Part shown: positions 48,572 to 61,105 of the stretch, piece by piece
How positions within the stretch are numbered: the stretch's first letter is position 1
Layout of the letters: each line of letters begins with the position of its first letter
Source of the DNA: Pipra filicauda
Lineage: Eukaryota > Chordata > Aves > Passeriformes > Pipridae
Direction: 5' to 3'
DNA length: 64,000 bases
Assembly (NCBI RefSeq): GCF_003945595.2
Contig: NW_024104419.1
Span: forward strand, 1-64,000
The notes under the pieces: model-generated
What the model was told of the DNA's origin: nothing
Database searches by the model: none
The model's input: the letters and a program-made list of their open reading frames with translations, nothing else
Program-made: the position numbers and the translations under genes

Positions 48572-49685
48572 TACACCATGAGACCTCTTGGCTCTGATGA
48601 GCCTTGAAGAGCACCAGGAGAAGAGAGAGGGCACCACTGTGGGCTCCTTGCACAGCCTGTCTGTAGCTCATCCCATGCCCAGTGTGGGCTCACACTGACC
48701 TCGTGTGATGGGCAGCAGGGAACCTGGGGGGCTGCAGGTGCCCTTCCAGAGCAATTTTGCAGGCTGCAAGGGCAAGAGAACTTTATAGGCAGCCTGAGCT
48801 TGGGCTCCTCAGCAGTGCAGGGTCCCTGTGCTGTGTGGTGGAAGTTGGGGCACAGAGCTGGCTTAGGGCACTTGTGAAGGTTTTGTTGCTTCCTGGCCCA
48901 ACAGTCCAGAGTGCAGCAGAGCAGTGGCTTGACTTCCCATCCCCTTCATCCACACAGATCATTTTCAGTCAGAGATTGATTTAATGCTGTACAATTATTG
49001 GCCACAAACCAGGTCTCTCACTGGGCTACACCTGGTTCACTTGCTCCTGGAACCCATCTTTTGGCCTGTACCAATCCTTCCATAGAGGGCTTAAGTTAGT
49101 TTTATTAAACTTGAACTCTAAAAGATGACTTCCTGGCACATAATCTATAGTGAAGAATTCCTAACTCTTCTCAAGTTAAAATACCCTTAGACTTAAGATT
49201 ACCCTCCTTTTGATTCCCGAAGAAGACTTTCAGCAAGTGCAAAATATCAACATGCTAAAATATGTATGTTGAGCTGGGCAATTATCCCAATGTGTTTGTC
49301 AAATTGGACACCACCCAAATTCTTGTTGAACATTTCCTATGCTTCATTTAGTCACTGTGATTTACAAAAAAAGGGGAAAATGTCAGGACAGACTCTGTAG
49401 CAAAGAAAACAAAGCTAAATGACATAAATTGGGCAGCTCATCCTCACTGTGTTCTGGTATCACAGTTGCAATAAGGAGAAACACTGCCTTGGAACTCCAC
49501 TGTATGAGGCTTTCAATGCGTAAAAATGAGTTTATGAATGTTTGTGCAGAGACATCTGGAGCCAGGAGGAATTATTTACAAAGAAAGCCAGACAAAAGTC
49601 AAACAGTCTCCAAATAGAAGGTAAAATGTTGTTTTTAATAACATGGACACTCACAACAGCAAATGAAGAATCAACCATTCCTCAG

Positions 49686-49691
49686 TTTATT
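49686..49691 (-). other. TGM3: TGM3-like polyadenylation signal AATAAA
   Basis: TTTATT on the plus strand, about 164 nt beyond the stop codon. A weaker ATTAAA lies further on at 49634-49639. Confidence 0.55.
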
Positions 49692-49854
49692 TGAAATTAC
49701 AGTGTAAAATTGCAATGATATGATCTTGGCAACCCCCTTATCACAGGGAATGAGAATCTGTTTTGCTGATTATCTCATTGTTATCTATCCAAGATTTCTT
49801 ATCACGTTTTGTTCAATTTATACACACACAGACCGTTCCTTGAATATCTTCACA

Positions 49855-52800
49855 TTAATTAGTCACATTTACCATCTTAAAGGTCTTGATATCTGTGAAT
49901 TTGTCACAGGAGAAATTAACAAGTAGATGTTTGGGACCCGCCTCAGAAGGGAGGAGTTTAAACTTGGTGCTGGATTTCTCGCTGGCTTTCAGTGGTGGTA
50001 TGCTAAAAAAAAGGGAAAAACATAAGCTGAAAACAAGCTTGTGCATCATGCTTGAGTTTCTTCCTTGTTCTTCCTGGAACAAGGACTAACTTCTGATGAC
50101 TAACCATCTTTCACCTTAAGTAAGAATTCCTGTCAGCTCAATGAAATATGGCCATGGAGAGACCACACAGGACTTGGCTATCTGATGGGTGTTTAAATCC
50201 TCAAATCCAGGCATTAAGGTCTTTCATAAATTCATTATGCAGCGACCCAGATAAGCCCACAAAGGGGGACATAATAATATCCTATGAGATAAGACTCCGT
50301 GCAGAACAGTGGGTGTAACACACATCACTGAATTATTGAAACAGAATAATCTGGACTGAAGAATGTTAATACCAACTCCTGAATTAGAATAGATTAGATC
50401 ACCAAGAAAACCTCAGTGTTTACAGAGCAGGAAATTCTGAATGGAAGTTAAAGTGTTTTACACTGGTGTAATTTGTAATTCTTGGAAGCTCTTGTTTATG
50501 TTTTTCCCTTACCCTCTCATATTGCCTTGTTTTGCCTGAGGATGAAGTTGGATGGGATAGACAACACGAGGTTACTAAATTCCCTTAGGAGAAGATAAAT
50601 TATGGGATGGACCATTCCTAATTGGTCATGTGCCAATGGCAATGTTATGTTGCTGTGTTTGTTTGTTTGTTTGTTTGTCTGTCTGTGTATTCATTTAAAC
50701 AGCACGCTCCCATATCCCAGGTATTTTTTCAGAAATAACTGCATTTGTGAGGATATGTTGAAATTTGTGTGAAATTTTGTGTTTGTACAAAATGAGGAAC
50801 AGTCTGAAAATTTAACCTTTCTGTTTAAGTTGTGAAATACTGAAGAAAAAAGTACAGGGCAAGATGCAAAGTCACCAAAGCATAAAAATAGGAACCTGGG
50901 GTCTACAGTAGAAGGAACCTATTTTATTCCAGTCTTCTCAACACTATCTCAACATCATCAAATAGTTTCCCTTGGATCAGAACAAGAAGGTTCAAGCTGT
51001 CTGGCCTATAGCATCATAGACAGCCTCAGCAAAATTTACAGCTTGGATAAGCCTTTTTGCTTGTTTGTTTGGTTTTTTTTCTGGAACTGTGTTGACCTGC
51101 TAGATAGGCAGGAAAACAAGTTCTGTCCAATTATGGCAGTAATTATTTGACTTCCCAAACTATGGAGCCAAAGCCCGGCTTAGATGAAGAGCTGGTTCAT
51201 CCCTGTGTGCTTCATTATGAGATGTTACACTGTCTGACCTCCCAGGTTGCAGCAAGAAGAAGAGGATGTCTCATCCCACTGTTTGGTTCCAAGTCATCCA
51301 TGCCTAAATTCTTGCTCATGTGTCTTTAATGGCAGGAAGGAGGCATTTCTTGTACTCACCGTAACTCAAGGATTCCTGTGAGCAGGTCACTGCCTTCGAC
51401 CTGCAGCACACAGTCCATCACCTCTGTATCAATAGGATTGGTAAATACCACTTCCACATCCACTTCTTTATTCACTTTTGCTTCACCCAGCACCTGTGCA
51501 AAGAAAACGCTTGTCAGGCCAGGTTCCCTGTGTTCTTTTCCATCCAAAGCCTCCTCAGGCATCAGAAGAGGAGACACTAAGAGATGCTGTGATGAACCAT
51601 GGCAGAACGTGAGCAGAACATCTCTTCCAGGGAAGAAGGTGCTCCTAAGAGCTCATTTTCCCTTTCCTGTGCCACTGCAGTTGGAGCAAAGGGACAGGAA
51701 TTCACCTGTACATCGATGGCAGGGTTGTCCAGGGCGATGTTTCTTTGCACGAGCACTTGAATCCCATCTTCTACGTGACATATGGCTGTGACCTGGATTG
51801 TTTTGTCTGTAGTTAACTGCTGCTGGTATTCATTATATTTTATCCTAATGGGAAATTGTTTTTCTGGAAGGGGAAAAAAAAAAAGGAAGTGATACACACT
51901 TCTATAAGCCCACGGAATCTCATACCTAACATCAGTATTTCCCTTTTGTGCTGTGTCTGGAACTAGGAGGGCCTTCAGCCATCGCTGCCAAACTCAATTC
52001 CTGCAAATCTATCAGTTTGCTCTAGAGAGGTGGTGATTTATTCAGTGTTGTCCCTTCTCCATTCACTGTTCTTGTATTGCTTGGCTTGTTTTCTTCCCAA
52101 TTGCTCTGAAAGATGCAGCAGCTGGAGTTTAAGGAGCTTTACCAGTGCCTCTCCATTCGTTATGGGACATGCTGGGATAGGCCTCATCAGTCCTATTTGC
52201 TCATGATATCCTGAGATGAGCTGAATGACATCTTTACATTGCTTTTATCTTTCCTGGCCTTTTCTGCTTTTTATTATCCTGTGTTTTTACAGCATTTTCA
52301 ATGCTGTAATTCAAACTAAAGAATGGTAAGGGGTCTCCTCTGTTACTGAATCCAGGCAATTCCACATTTTGGCCGCTTGTACAATAAACACCAACTGCAG
52401 AGAGGTCTTTTACTCCACACCAATTCTTCAATAGAAACTTTCTTTTCTGTAGAGCTTAGTGCGCTATTTCAGCTGTTTCTATTCCTCACACTTCAATTCC
52501 AATGTGCTAATGGACTGTGTTCCTTGTTTCTGCTGTTAGCCATCTCCTGTTACCTTTCAGTAAAGTCCCTCATAACTGATCAGAACACATTTAGTTGGAG
52601 TTTATTTTAATTTTGTTGCCCATAACCTTTTTTTCAAAATGCGGATTTTGTTAGATGAAACTTCATGATTACTCACTGTCTTCTTTTCACTCTTAAGATA
52701 CTTTTTCCAAAATATGAAAAGTACTTAGGGACATGACATGCCTTGTTAATGTAAGTGCACTATAATATTTTTGTCAGCCTTTTCTACATACAGATTTAAG

Positions 52801-55800
52801 ATTGTGGTTTCTTAGAGCTCTTTCCCCCAAGTTGACCAGCTTCCAATGCCCATTCACTGATAAAACAATTATGATTGAAAGTTGTTTGAAAAATTACCTT
52901 CCTTAGGAGACAGAGTGACAGAAATGGAGTCCTTCCAGATCTCACGAACTGGTCTTCTGGTGTACAGAGTGCTCCAGGCAGTCATTTTTACATCAACAGT
53001 CTTAGGATAAGGCTGTAAATTTGCAAGAACCAGAAGCAGGTTGAGATCTTTGCCAACTTCCAGAGAGCCAGCCACCTTGAATTTCCCTGAGATGTCAGGC
53101 TTCTGCTCGATCTCCTCTGGTGTCGGTGCTGTAGGATCAAATTTATCCTCCAGTCCCAGCTTCTTACGGGCTTTTTTAAAAATATCTCTTTCTTTTGTAG
53201 AGCCTGTCAGAGAGAACCATGAAAATTATCCTTAACACTCATGGCTGCTAGAGACGAGCTAGAAGAACATGGTGTCTCTACTTAGAAACAGGCCTTCTGT
53301 TTTCCACAGCCCTACCTCATTTCCTGGATCTGCAGTCAGAAGTGTCACCGTCCCTATAATAGTGGTTTTTTGGAACACAAAATCTTGAATCCAAAGTTTC
53401 TCACTCTCCCCTTTTCAATCCCTTTTTATGGCTGTGATGTTTAGAAATGTGAATTCTCATTTGTTGATACAGAAAAGGTCCCTAAAGTAAGGGAAGGCTG
53501 ATGGTACCGTGTGGTGGGTTGTCTCTGGCTGGCAGCCAAACATCCACCCAGCACCTCACTCTCCACTTCCACAGGACGGGAGAAACAGAAGGGAGGGGAG
53601 AAGACTCAGGGATTGAGATAATGACAGTTTAACAGGGAAATAAAAACTGTGCATGAACGAAGGAAAAGAGGGATACATTCAAGACCCCACATCAGCACCC
53701 AAAGGTCTGGCAAGTTGTCAAGCTGTTTGATCTTTTGAAAGAGTTGTTTTTCATGGGCCAAAGCACTGTTTTAGCTTAGGTTTCTGTAACAGGCCTTTCA
53801 TCCTGCAGACAAATAACTGGGTTGTAGCCTAATTCTCACTAATCAGAGGCAGGCAGTGCATGTCAGCAATAGGCAGATGGAGCAGTGAATGTTTTATTTG
53901 GAGATACTTGGACTTGCCTTATTGAAGCCCCATAAAGCAGCTCCACATCAGAATGGGCAAGGCAGTATTTTTTGCTCTTTACCTTCACTTTCCTTTTCTG
54001 TTAGAACTTAAAAAACAGAGTATAAATTTTGCTCCCACATTATAGATACACAAAAATGCCCACTAAGAGGCTCCTAACCCAAAGTTTATAAGCTTTGGGG
54101 GATGAAGCAACTGCGTAAACAGAAGAACCAGTGTTTTTATTTACCTTCTTCATATTTATAATCCCTGGTGACATCTACACGGTCATCCCTACCGACTGCC
54201 TTCGTGCTGATGGATGCACCAATTTCAGTAGACTTAGACAATATTAATGTTTTCTTTCCAGTTGCTGAGTCATAATTCCAGTACATGCAGTCTGCATTCA
54301 CTTCTGCAAACACGAACGGGCAGTCATAGTCCAGGTCTACTTCTCCTTCTTTGACGGCGTTCCTTGAGGCAGGACCACACTGATAAATTCCTACAGCATC
54401 AAGAAAAAATAATTTAGGCATAACCAAGGCTTTGGCAGTAAACAGATTACTAGGCAGATGTTTATCAGTGATTCCTGAATTGCCAGTGCTGCTGTTGCAT
54501 TCAAGCCCTTTTATCCACACAGACCCTCATGCCATCAATGTATTGTGTTTATCCTGAATGTACATTGATCTATGTTATATTACCCCTTTAGTTTTCAATA
54601 GCTCTTGATACCTATATTGGAAATATGGGAATTGATGTGGAAAAACTGCTTTTAGAAGCCTGGTTTCTTTCTTGGCATCCACGGGTGATCTGAAGCTTTT
54701 CTAAAGCAATAGATGAAGGATTCTCTTCTGCAACTATTTCTGAGCAGGATGAGAAACTGCTTTTACAATTCTTTTACTTATTTTTTTTTCTTTTCACTGA
54801 AAGTGACTTTGTAATTTTTTAACATTATTCCTGAAATAAAATTTGTGTACCTCCACTTTCTTCTTGGGGAGTTGCATCCAGAATTTGCCATCCACTGTAT
54901 GAGGGGCCCAAGTCCTTGCGTGTAAACCAGCTTTCATTCCAGACATGGAAATTCCTACGTGCAAAAATGAACAAAGTAAGCTGCTAGTATGTGTTTATGA
55001 ATTCCTCTTCACATCCTTTAATCAGCCATCTTAGTTAAATGGATTAAATGCCTCAATTTGCACAGGTTCTTATCTTAGGCTCAGCACTTCCACTCTGACC
55101 CTGCCTATATTAACTAGGTGACTTCTGCTCTTCGCTGAATGCAAGCCTGTTTGAACTGCATTTGATGCTTAATAGCAGCAGCAGATAAATTATTTTTCAC
55201 ATGAAATTATGTCAGTGGAAGAAAAAAAAAGGCAGCAAAGCTGGTTCTGTTGAGCTTTTACAGAGTAGTTTCAAATTAAGTCAAGTCCCCACTGATATTT
55301 CCAGTGCAATATTGCAGTCATCTGTGCCATCATAACTGTAACTTTGCCTGCTCTGGCTTCAATTAGCTGTTGCAATTCATGTCACAATTCTCTGTTTAAC
55401 TGAGAAAGAGTGAAAACACCAAGTTTTGTAGTACTATTTTGTAGTTTGTGGTTTTTTTTTAGTTGATCCTGTATGTGTGTGTGTAGTTGTTTTTAAGGCA
55501 GTTTTTAAGAAGATAAAGGTTTCATCATTAGAATCTCTTCTCTGAACCTGAAGACACTATAGGCATTGGATAAGCCCTGCTATTAAATATTGAGCCTTAC
55601 CATATGCTGTCAGCTCCCCTCTCCAAATGATTTCCCTCTGCGTCATAAAACTCATCCACACGCAGGTTTCCATCTGCATCGTGGGCAGAGCTGAAGTTTG
55701 TGATTGTCCGAGTGGGAATCCCCAGACATCTGAGCACTGAAGAGTGAATAGGAAACCTCAGTCAGAAGTCAGTATTTCTGGAAATTTCATATAACACAGT

Positions 55801-58800
55801 AATGCTTTGAAATAACTCCCTGCAGGAAGTGTTACTGGTCCTTATTTCAATGGAATCTGTGCCAGGTCAGTTAAGTCCGTGACATAAAACATACCTGTGG
55901 TCAGTACTGCTGCAAAAACCCAACACTGTCCGTATCTAACGGGTTTGAATCCTGATTTCTTCCAGCTTTGCAGGATTTCACCACTTCCAGTCCAGCTGGT
56001 GGGATTTTTCCCACCCTCGTAGGTTCCACTCCAGTTTCCCAGCACCACCCCTTGGTCATCATTGGCGTTGACCTGAAAAGATATTCACTGCATTTATGGT
56101 GAGGTAAAGTAAGAGTTTACAGCCTGTCTGAAAGGGGCCTGGGAGTTACAGCAAAATGCCAGTGCTCCCTCATCATAAAGGGAAAGCCCATGCTGGGCTG
56201 CATTGGGAAAAGTGTCACCAGGAGGGTGAGGGAAGCTGTTAACACCCTTTAATTACCCCTGGTGAGGCTGTGCCAGGAATCCTGTCTCTAGTTTCAGGTC
56301 CCTGAGTTCAATGGGATGTTGAGACACTGAAAAGGGCCCAGGAGGGAGTGTTACCAAGGTGGTCAGGGGACCTGGAACACAAAATCTACAGGGAGAAGTT
56401 GAGAGCACTAGGCTGGTTCAGTCTGGTTAAGAGGATAGGGGGAATGTAAAAACAGCTTGCAGATACTTGAATGGAACACACTGAATGTGTGTTCTTACTA
56501 ATCTTTCTCTGTTATATAACAGAGGCAACAGCAGAAGGTTGTGGCTTGGGAGAATCATGTTTGACATAAGAGAAAAATTCCTCACTAAGAGAGTAGTGCA
56601 GCTCTGGACTGGTCACCCAGAGAGGCCAGGAAACCTCCTTCCTCAGAGATTTTCAAAGCAGCCTCACAAGTCCATGGCTGAGCTGGCCTAGGACAACTGT
56701 AATTCCACTTCAAATGGGCAACTGGACTAAAGCCCTTCAGGGTCCCTCAACACACCACCCCATGTCTTGTATTTTAGGTTTGACCACTGGACATCAAAGT
56801 CATATGTAACAGAAATACCCCAGATGAGATAAATCCAGCAGGCTCACATCAGATGATCACCTCAGTGTTTCTCTGGCCCATATTTCACCACCCACACTGT
56901 CTGGTGCATACAGACAGTGGCCTAAAATTCTCTGAGAAACGTCTTTATATTTACTTTCACTAACTACTTCAAAAGCGCAGTTGGTGGTTTGGACTTTCAG
57001 AACATGTTCCTTACCATTGCACTGAGGACACGGCCCAGATATTTGGGGTCATGTCGGTGAGACACATCAGTGACAGGATCCTGACGGTAGTACAAGCTTC
57101 GATCCATTATGGAAAGGCAAATGTCAAGGATATCCCCTTGAAACTGTGTTACAGAAATAAATTAGTGGTTTGGAAGCACAGATTACTAAAAGTCAGGGTG
57201 CAGAGAGCCACATAAGCATTGAATGTTGGGTTGTTTGTTTTTTTTAATCACCAGATGAAGTGCTGTAGCTCAGCCAGGAATTACTCTATAAAAACGTGGC
57301 CACAACAAACTCTGAAGGTCAGAACTCACAGAGCCTGGAATCTGTGGGCTTTGCCTCTCCTACAGTATTTTACTGCTGTAATGCTACTTAGTGTCTTAAT
57401 GAAGACACAAGGGTTTCTGCTGGCTGCACCTCCAAGGCAGAACACTGATGAATCAATCACAGATCCTCATTAATCACTGTGTTAACAAGTTCTGATTTCA
57501 ACACCAGGCTCCTGCTCTTCAGAGAGGTGTGTGACGAACTGGAAAAGGCAAACGACCCAGTTCATGCAAAAACCAGAGCACAAACCAATGCCTGGTGTTC
57601 CAGCGCTGCATTTACCTGCCCAAAGTTCCATCCAAAGCCGCTGATGTGATTTTTATTGCCTGCAAAAATGATGCCAAATTCTTCTAGCACATATTCCTCA
57701 CACTCAGCCTGGCTAGGCAGGAACACATCGTCACCTGAAAAACCAACACAGAGGGAGGTACAACCACAGCAGGCAGAATAAAACAAAACTTCAGGAGCCT
57801 TGGCCTCCATCTGTAAGAATGCTTGCAGATATCTACCCTTTGATATTCTGGATGTTATAAAGAGATCGTGAAACTCATGATTTTCTACAGCCAGAGAGAA
57901 AGGTGGGTGGTGTCGGAGGGAAGACAGAGGTATGACACTGTCAAATCTGTGACAAGATGGTAAATATGATTATTTCCTTGGTTCTACAGAGGCCAGACAC
58001 ACTATTCTAAACTTGTGCAGAAGTAGGGAAGCTCTGTCAAAAGCAGAACTTAATCTTTTAGGGCAAGGAACTGTCCAGTAAGTACGTGAATGGAAATGAT
58101 TTTATGCACCAGAAGGTTCTAGGAAACTGTTAAACTCTTTTTTTTTTTTTTTTTTTGTCATTAATACTCTATGTGGTCAATGTTCAGCCCCTGTATTAAA
58201 CCATAGATCAAATGCTGCAAATGTTAATGAAGCTACAAGAAACTTAATTCTTTCAGGAGAAATTTGACACGTTCATACCTGAAGACCAGGGGTTGAAAAG
58301 CAGAACAAAAGTGCCAAGTCTTGCTGTTGAGGGGCTGCCACTTGCAGTACTTTGAACACTCAGCCTGTAACGTCCAATGACAGCGTTGTGGGGGCTGGAA
58401 ATGGAGATGCTCACAGAGTTGGAACTGCTGGACTGTAGAACTGCACTCCAGCCCTCTGTGCTTGCTGTGCTGGAGATCCCAAACGTGGCTAGAGTCTTAG
58501 TTGCCTTTGAGGGTTTTGGACCTTTTAAGGAAAAAAAAAAACCAACATTTTTTCCCCCCACTTTACTGAAATAGAGATTTAATCATCACCAAACTCAGCA
58601 GGGATGTAACCCTCCCCTCAGGTGAATTTGTGCCGTATATTGGAAAGTGAAGGAAGCTGTGACTGCTCACTGAGTTAGAGGTAACACAACAAACACCTCA
58701 AACGGTTCCACGACTCTGTGAACCAGCACGTTGTCTCTGAGGGATGATCTTGCTGCTCTGCAGTGTGTATCAGGCCAAAAGAATGTCCTGAGGCAGAATT

Positions 58801-60701
58801 ACTCTCTCTGTGAAGGAAGCTGGGAGCCATACCTGTTTCTGCAATGAATATTAAGTTTTGCTCAGGCTGTTCTGTTCCATTGAAGGTGACAGTGAAGGCC
58901 TGTCCTCTCCTCACAACCAGTTCATCACCAGAAAATTTACTTGTGTGGTGTTCTCTTGCATTTTCTTTCAGGTGCCAGTTGATGCTTGGCTGCGTTGCAG
59001 CTGTGGAGAAGTGAGAAGAGCAAGAAAACTTGAGGGTCCATCCAAAGAGGAAGAAGCACAAACATGCTCTGAAGAATTGCTTATTGCTTTCTACAGGTAA
59101 TTGGTGCCCGTGTGAGGTTTCCACCAAATCCAGAAATAATTTATATGTGAGCTTTTTTTTTGTTTGTTTGGAAGAGAGTCCATTTTGCTTAGGTTGCTAG
59201 AGATTATCTGGTACTAAAGAAAAATCAGAAAGGCGTCTAAGAGTAGAGAAACCAGAGAGAATTGAATATTCGTGAGTTACTTGGATAAAATTCTGGCTGA
59301 AGTCTCTCAAGATGTCATTCATTCTGACATGGTGTTATACTGACAGAGGCACAGCCTTGCTGACTCTGAATGAGAAACAGGGAAACCTGACTGAGCTGAG
59401 AAACACTTCTTGTGTATTTTCAGCCATGACATGATCTCCAGCTCCATTTGAGCCTCACACAGTTGCTACTGTTGGAAGCACCTAATGAGAATGTGTTGGT
59501 GGACACTGGGCTGTCACTGTTTGGCAGAACTGGAGAGAGAACACTGCTAATAGTGTTGTAGAAAGCTCTTGCATGTGAACTATGGCTTCAGAGGCTAAAG
59601 AGATTAAACATCTGAGATTGGTTTGGCTCTGGCATCATCAGAGCCCATGGAGGGTTCTCTAGTAGACTGATGGTTTCATTGAAATGCAGAAAAGAAGAAA
59701 AAGATTGATTTCCCCCCCCCCCAAAGGCATTGTGTGCTTTTTAAAAAATATTTTTTCTTGCTCTTCATTATTTTTATTATTCTTCATTTCCTCTCCCCCT
59801 GCAAAGAGGGAGAGTAAGAGTGTGGTCCTTAGTAGTGAAACATAGTTATCCTGTACCATTATTGAGTAAAAAAATTCATTATCCTGTGTTCAACCAGATT
59901 TATTAGTGTAAGGAATTTTTTACAGCAGGATCATAAGTTTATCAAGCTTAGACAAGCCTTGAAATAATTCCATTAGTTGTCTTAGCAATGTAGTCACAGT
60001 TCAAATGGGGAAGAACATGTTTTTTTACAATATTGACACAAGCAGCACATACTTCTATTTTTCCAGGAACACACCTACTTAAAAAAAATAAATCTTCAGA
60101 AACTTAGCAATGAAGCACATCTATCGTAGAACCAGCTGAGGGCTCAGAGAGATTTGCCTTTAGAAAGGCAGGAGTTGGAAAAGCAACATGGGGCTGTTTA
60201 TAATAAACTGGTCAGTTTGCATATGTAGAAATATTAGCATGTGAGCAAAAAATACCCCACCACTGCAACAATCCAACCACAAAGCAAAAATCCCCTAAAC
60301 TTTTGCATTCTGTCTGTCTTAACTACACTCTTCAACCTTCTCATTGTAGCCTTCCTCAGCCTTTGCAATGATACCTTCTTGAAGTTCTGCTTCATTTGCA
60401 CGTGTCTGACAACTTCAAATAGCTGCAGACTTTCCCCTCCTTCCTATTTGCAGAATGCAACCTTGTTATATCCGTTAATATACCTGTTTTCCCAGCTCTC
60501 ACTGGGAGAATTGCAGGGAAAAAAACGCAGTTCCTGTGAAAATCCTCCTCCTAACTCTGGATGGAACAATTTTCTCCTCCTCTTCTTTCTCGGGTCAAAG
60601 CTCCCTAGAGCAGCAGCGACCTTTCAGTGTCCATGTGTGGGTGTCAGGAAAGAACAAGCAGCACCACAGAAGGGGCTTTGCCCTCGCTCACCTTGGCCCA
60701 T
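49855..60701 (-). CDS. TGM3: TGM3-like (epidermal-type) protein-glutamine gamma-glutamyltransferase, complete
   Basis: Calcium-dependent transglutaminase. Human TGM3 cross-links cornified-envelope and hair-follicle proteins and is activated by cleavage of its hinge. Exons: 60701-60692, 59000-58833, 58521-58279, 57734-57616, 57143-57015, 56072-55895, 55736-55601, 54954-54851, 54390-54145, 53203-52898, 51863-51706, 51493-51360, 50002-49855; 2079 nt, 692 residues (human TGM3 is 693). Triad Cys273, His331, Asp354; calcium ligands Asp302, Asp304, Asn306, Glu444, Glu449. TGM3-type wording: [81 protein letters not shown] and REIWKDS. Exon 10 is 306 nt against 318 in the other three tandem genes, and the hinge is short, acidic and proline-rich ([12 protein letters not shown]), unlike the serine/alanine-rich human activation loop. 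The start exon is the least certain part. Confidence 0.88.
50655..50685. repeat. (TTTG)n microsatellite
   Basis: Six to seven GTTT units followed by two GTCT units, in TGM3-like intron 12. Confidence 0.9.
53510..53700. repeat. Possible avian LTR-type interspersed repeat
   Basis: The segment 'GTGGTGGGTTG.CTCTGGCTGGCAGCCAAACATCCACCCAGC', then a GA-rich block, 'GGGATTGAGATAATGACAGTTTAACAGGGAAATAAAA' and a purine-rich tail resembles solitary LTR sequence common in bird genomes. I cannot fix its borders, orientation or target-site duplication by eye. It lies in TGM3-like intron 9. Confidence 0.4.
56325..56755 (+). repeat. Diverged CR1 LINE 3' end
   Basis: CR1-like wording is recognisable but decayed: 'TACCAAGGTGGTCAGGGGACCTGGAACACAAAATCTACAGGGAGAAGTTGAGAG', 'GGCTGGTTCAGTCTGG', 'TTGACATAAGAGAAAAATTCCTCACTAAGAG', 'CCCTTCAGGGTCCCTCAAC'. 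It is an older copy than those at 42.5 and 48.1 kb, in TGM3-like intron 5. Confidence 0.75.
58137..58157. repeat. Poly-T tract
   Basis: About 20 consecutive T in TGM3-like intron 3. A similar run occurs at 36942-36960. Both are probably A-tail remnants or slippage tracts. Confidence 0.8.
60692..60701 (-). CDS. TGM3: Candidate start exon (10 nt) of the TGM3-like gene
   Basis: ATGGGCCAAG followed by gtgagc. It is identical base for base to the EPB42 start exon. The phase is right for exon 2 and gives [12 protein letters not shown]. G at -3 and +4 is a good start context. The gap to exon 2 (1.7 kb) is like the other genes. I found no 7-nt ATGGCAG exon with a usable donor up to 64000, so this is the best candidate, but it is not proven. 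Confidence 0.6.
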
Positions 60702-61081
60702 ATCTGAGCAGCACGTCCTCTGTGAGCAGCTTCTGAGTGGCCTCCTCTACTTCTGCTGGCTCAAGGAATGGCTGGTGCCTTTCCCTTCTTTAAGGTTTGG
60801 TTGCAATATTTCAATATTTCCTGTGGGGGTGGAGCCTTTGCCCCCAGCCCTGGTCTGACCAGCGGGGCTCGAGGATTCATTTTCCATTCATTTTTCACTC
60901 TCTCAGCCCTCACAGCCTGACATGGTTTCCTTGCAAGTTGATATCTGAAGCTTGGACAGTAATTATTCCTAACAGCCTGGTCACTTGTTAAGAGTTTCTT
61001 AATGTATTTAAAGCTAGAAGAAATTCAACATTTAGTCGCTTTCTGTTACAGTGATAAAATTATAGGAATAGCATAACTCCT

Positions 61082-61105
61082 AACAATAACAATAATAATA
61101 ATAAT
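61082..61105. repeat. (AAT)n microsatellite
   Basis: AACAATAACAATAATAATAATAA run upstream of the TGM3-like gene. Confidence 0.85.

Larger units (their letters stand above)
45884..49685. other. Intergenic region between the TGM3/6-like and TGM3-like genes
   Basis: 3.8 kb. It holds a 29-30 bp tandem duplication at 47573-47632 and a 450-bp CR1 at 48118-48571. No TATA box is evident immediately upstream of the 45883 start. No gene or RNA gene is seen. Confidence 0.6.

Noticed and set aside
60241..60858. Longest open frame in the flank (205 codons, plus strand)
   Set aside because: No domain, biased composition, overlaps the antisense start exon of the TGM3-like gene, and has no splice or conservation evidence. 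It is chance read-through of AT-rich and pyrimidine-rich DNA.
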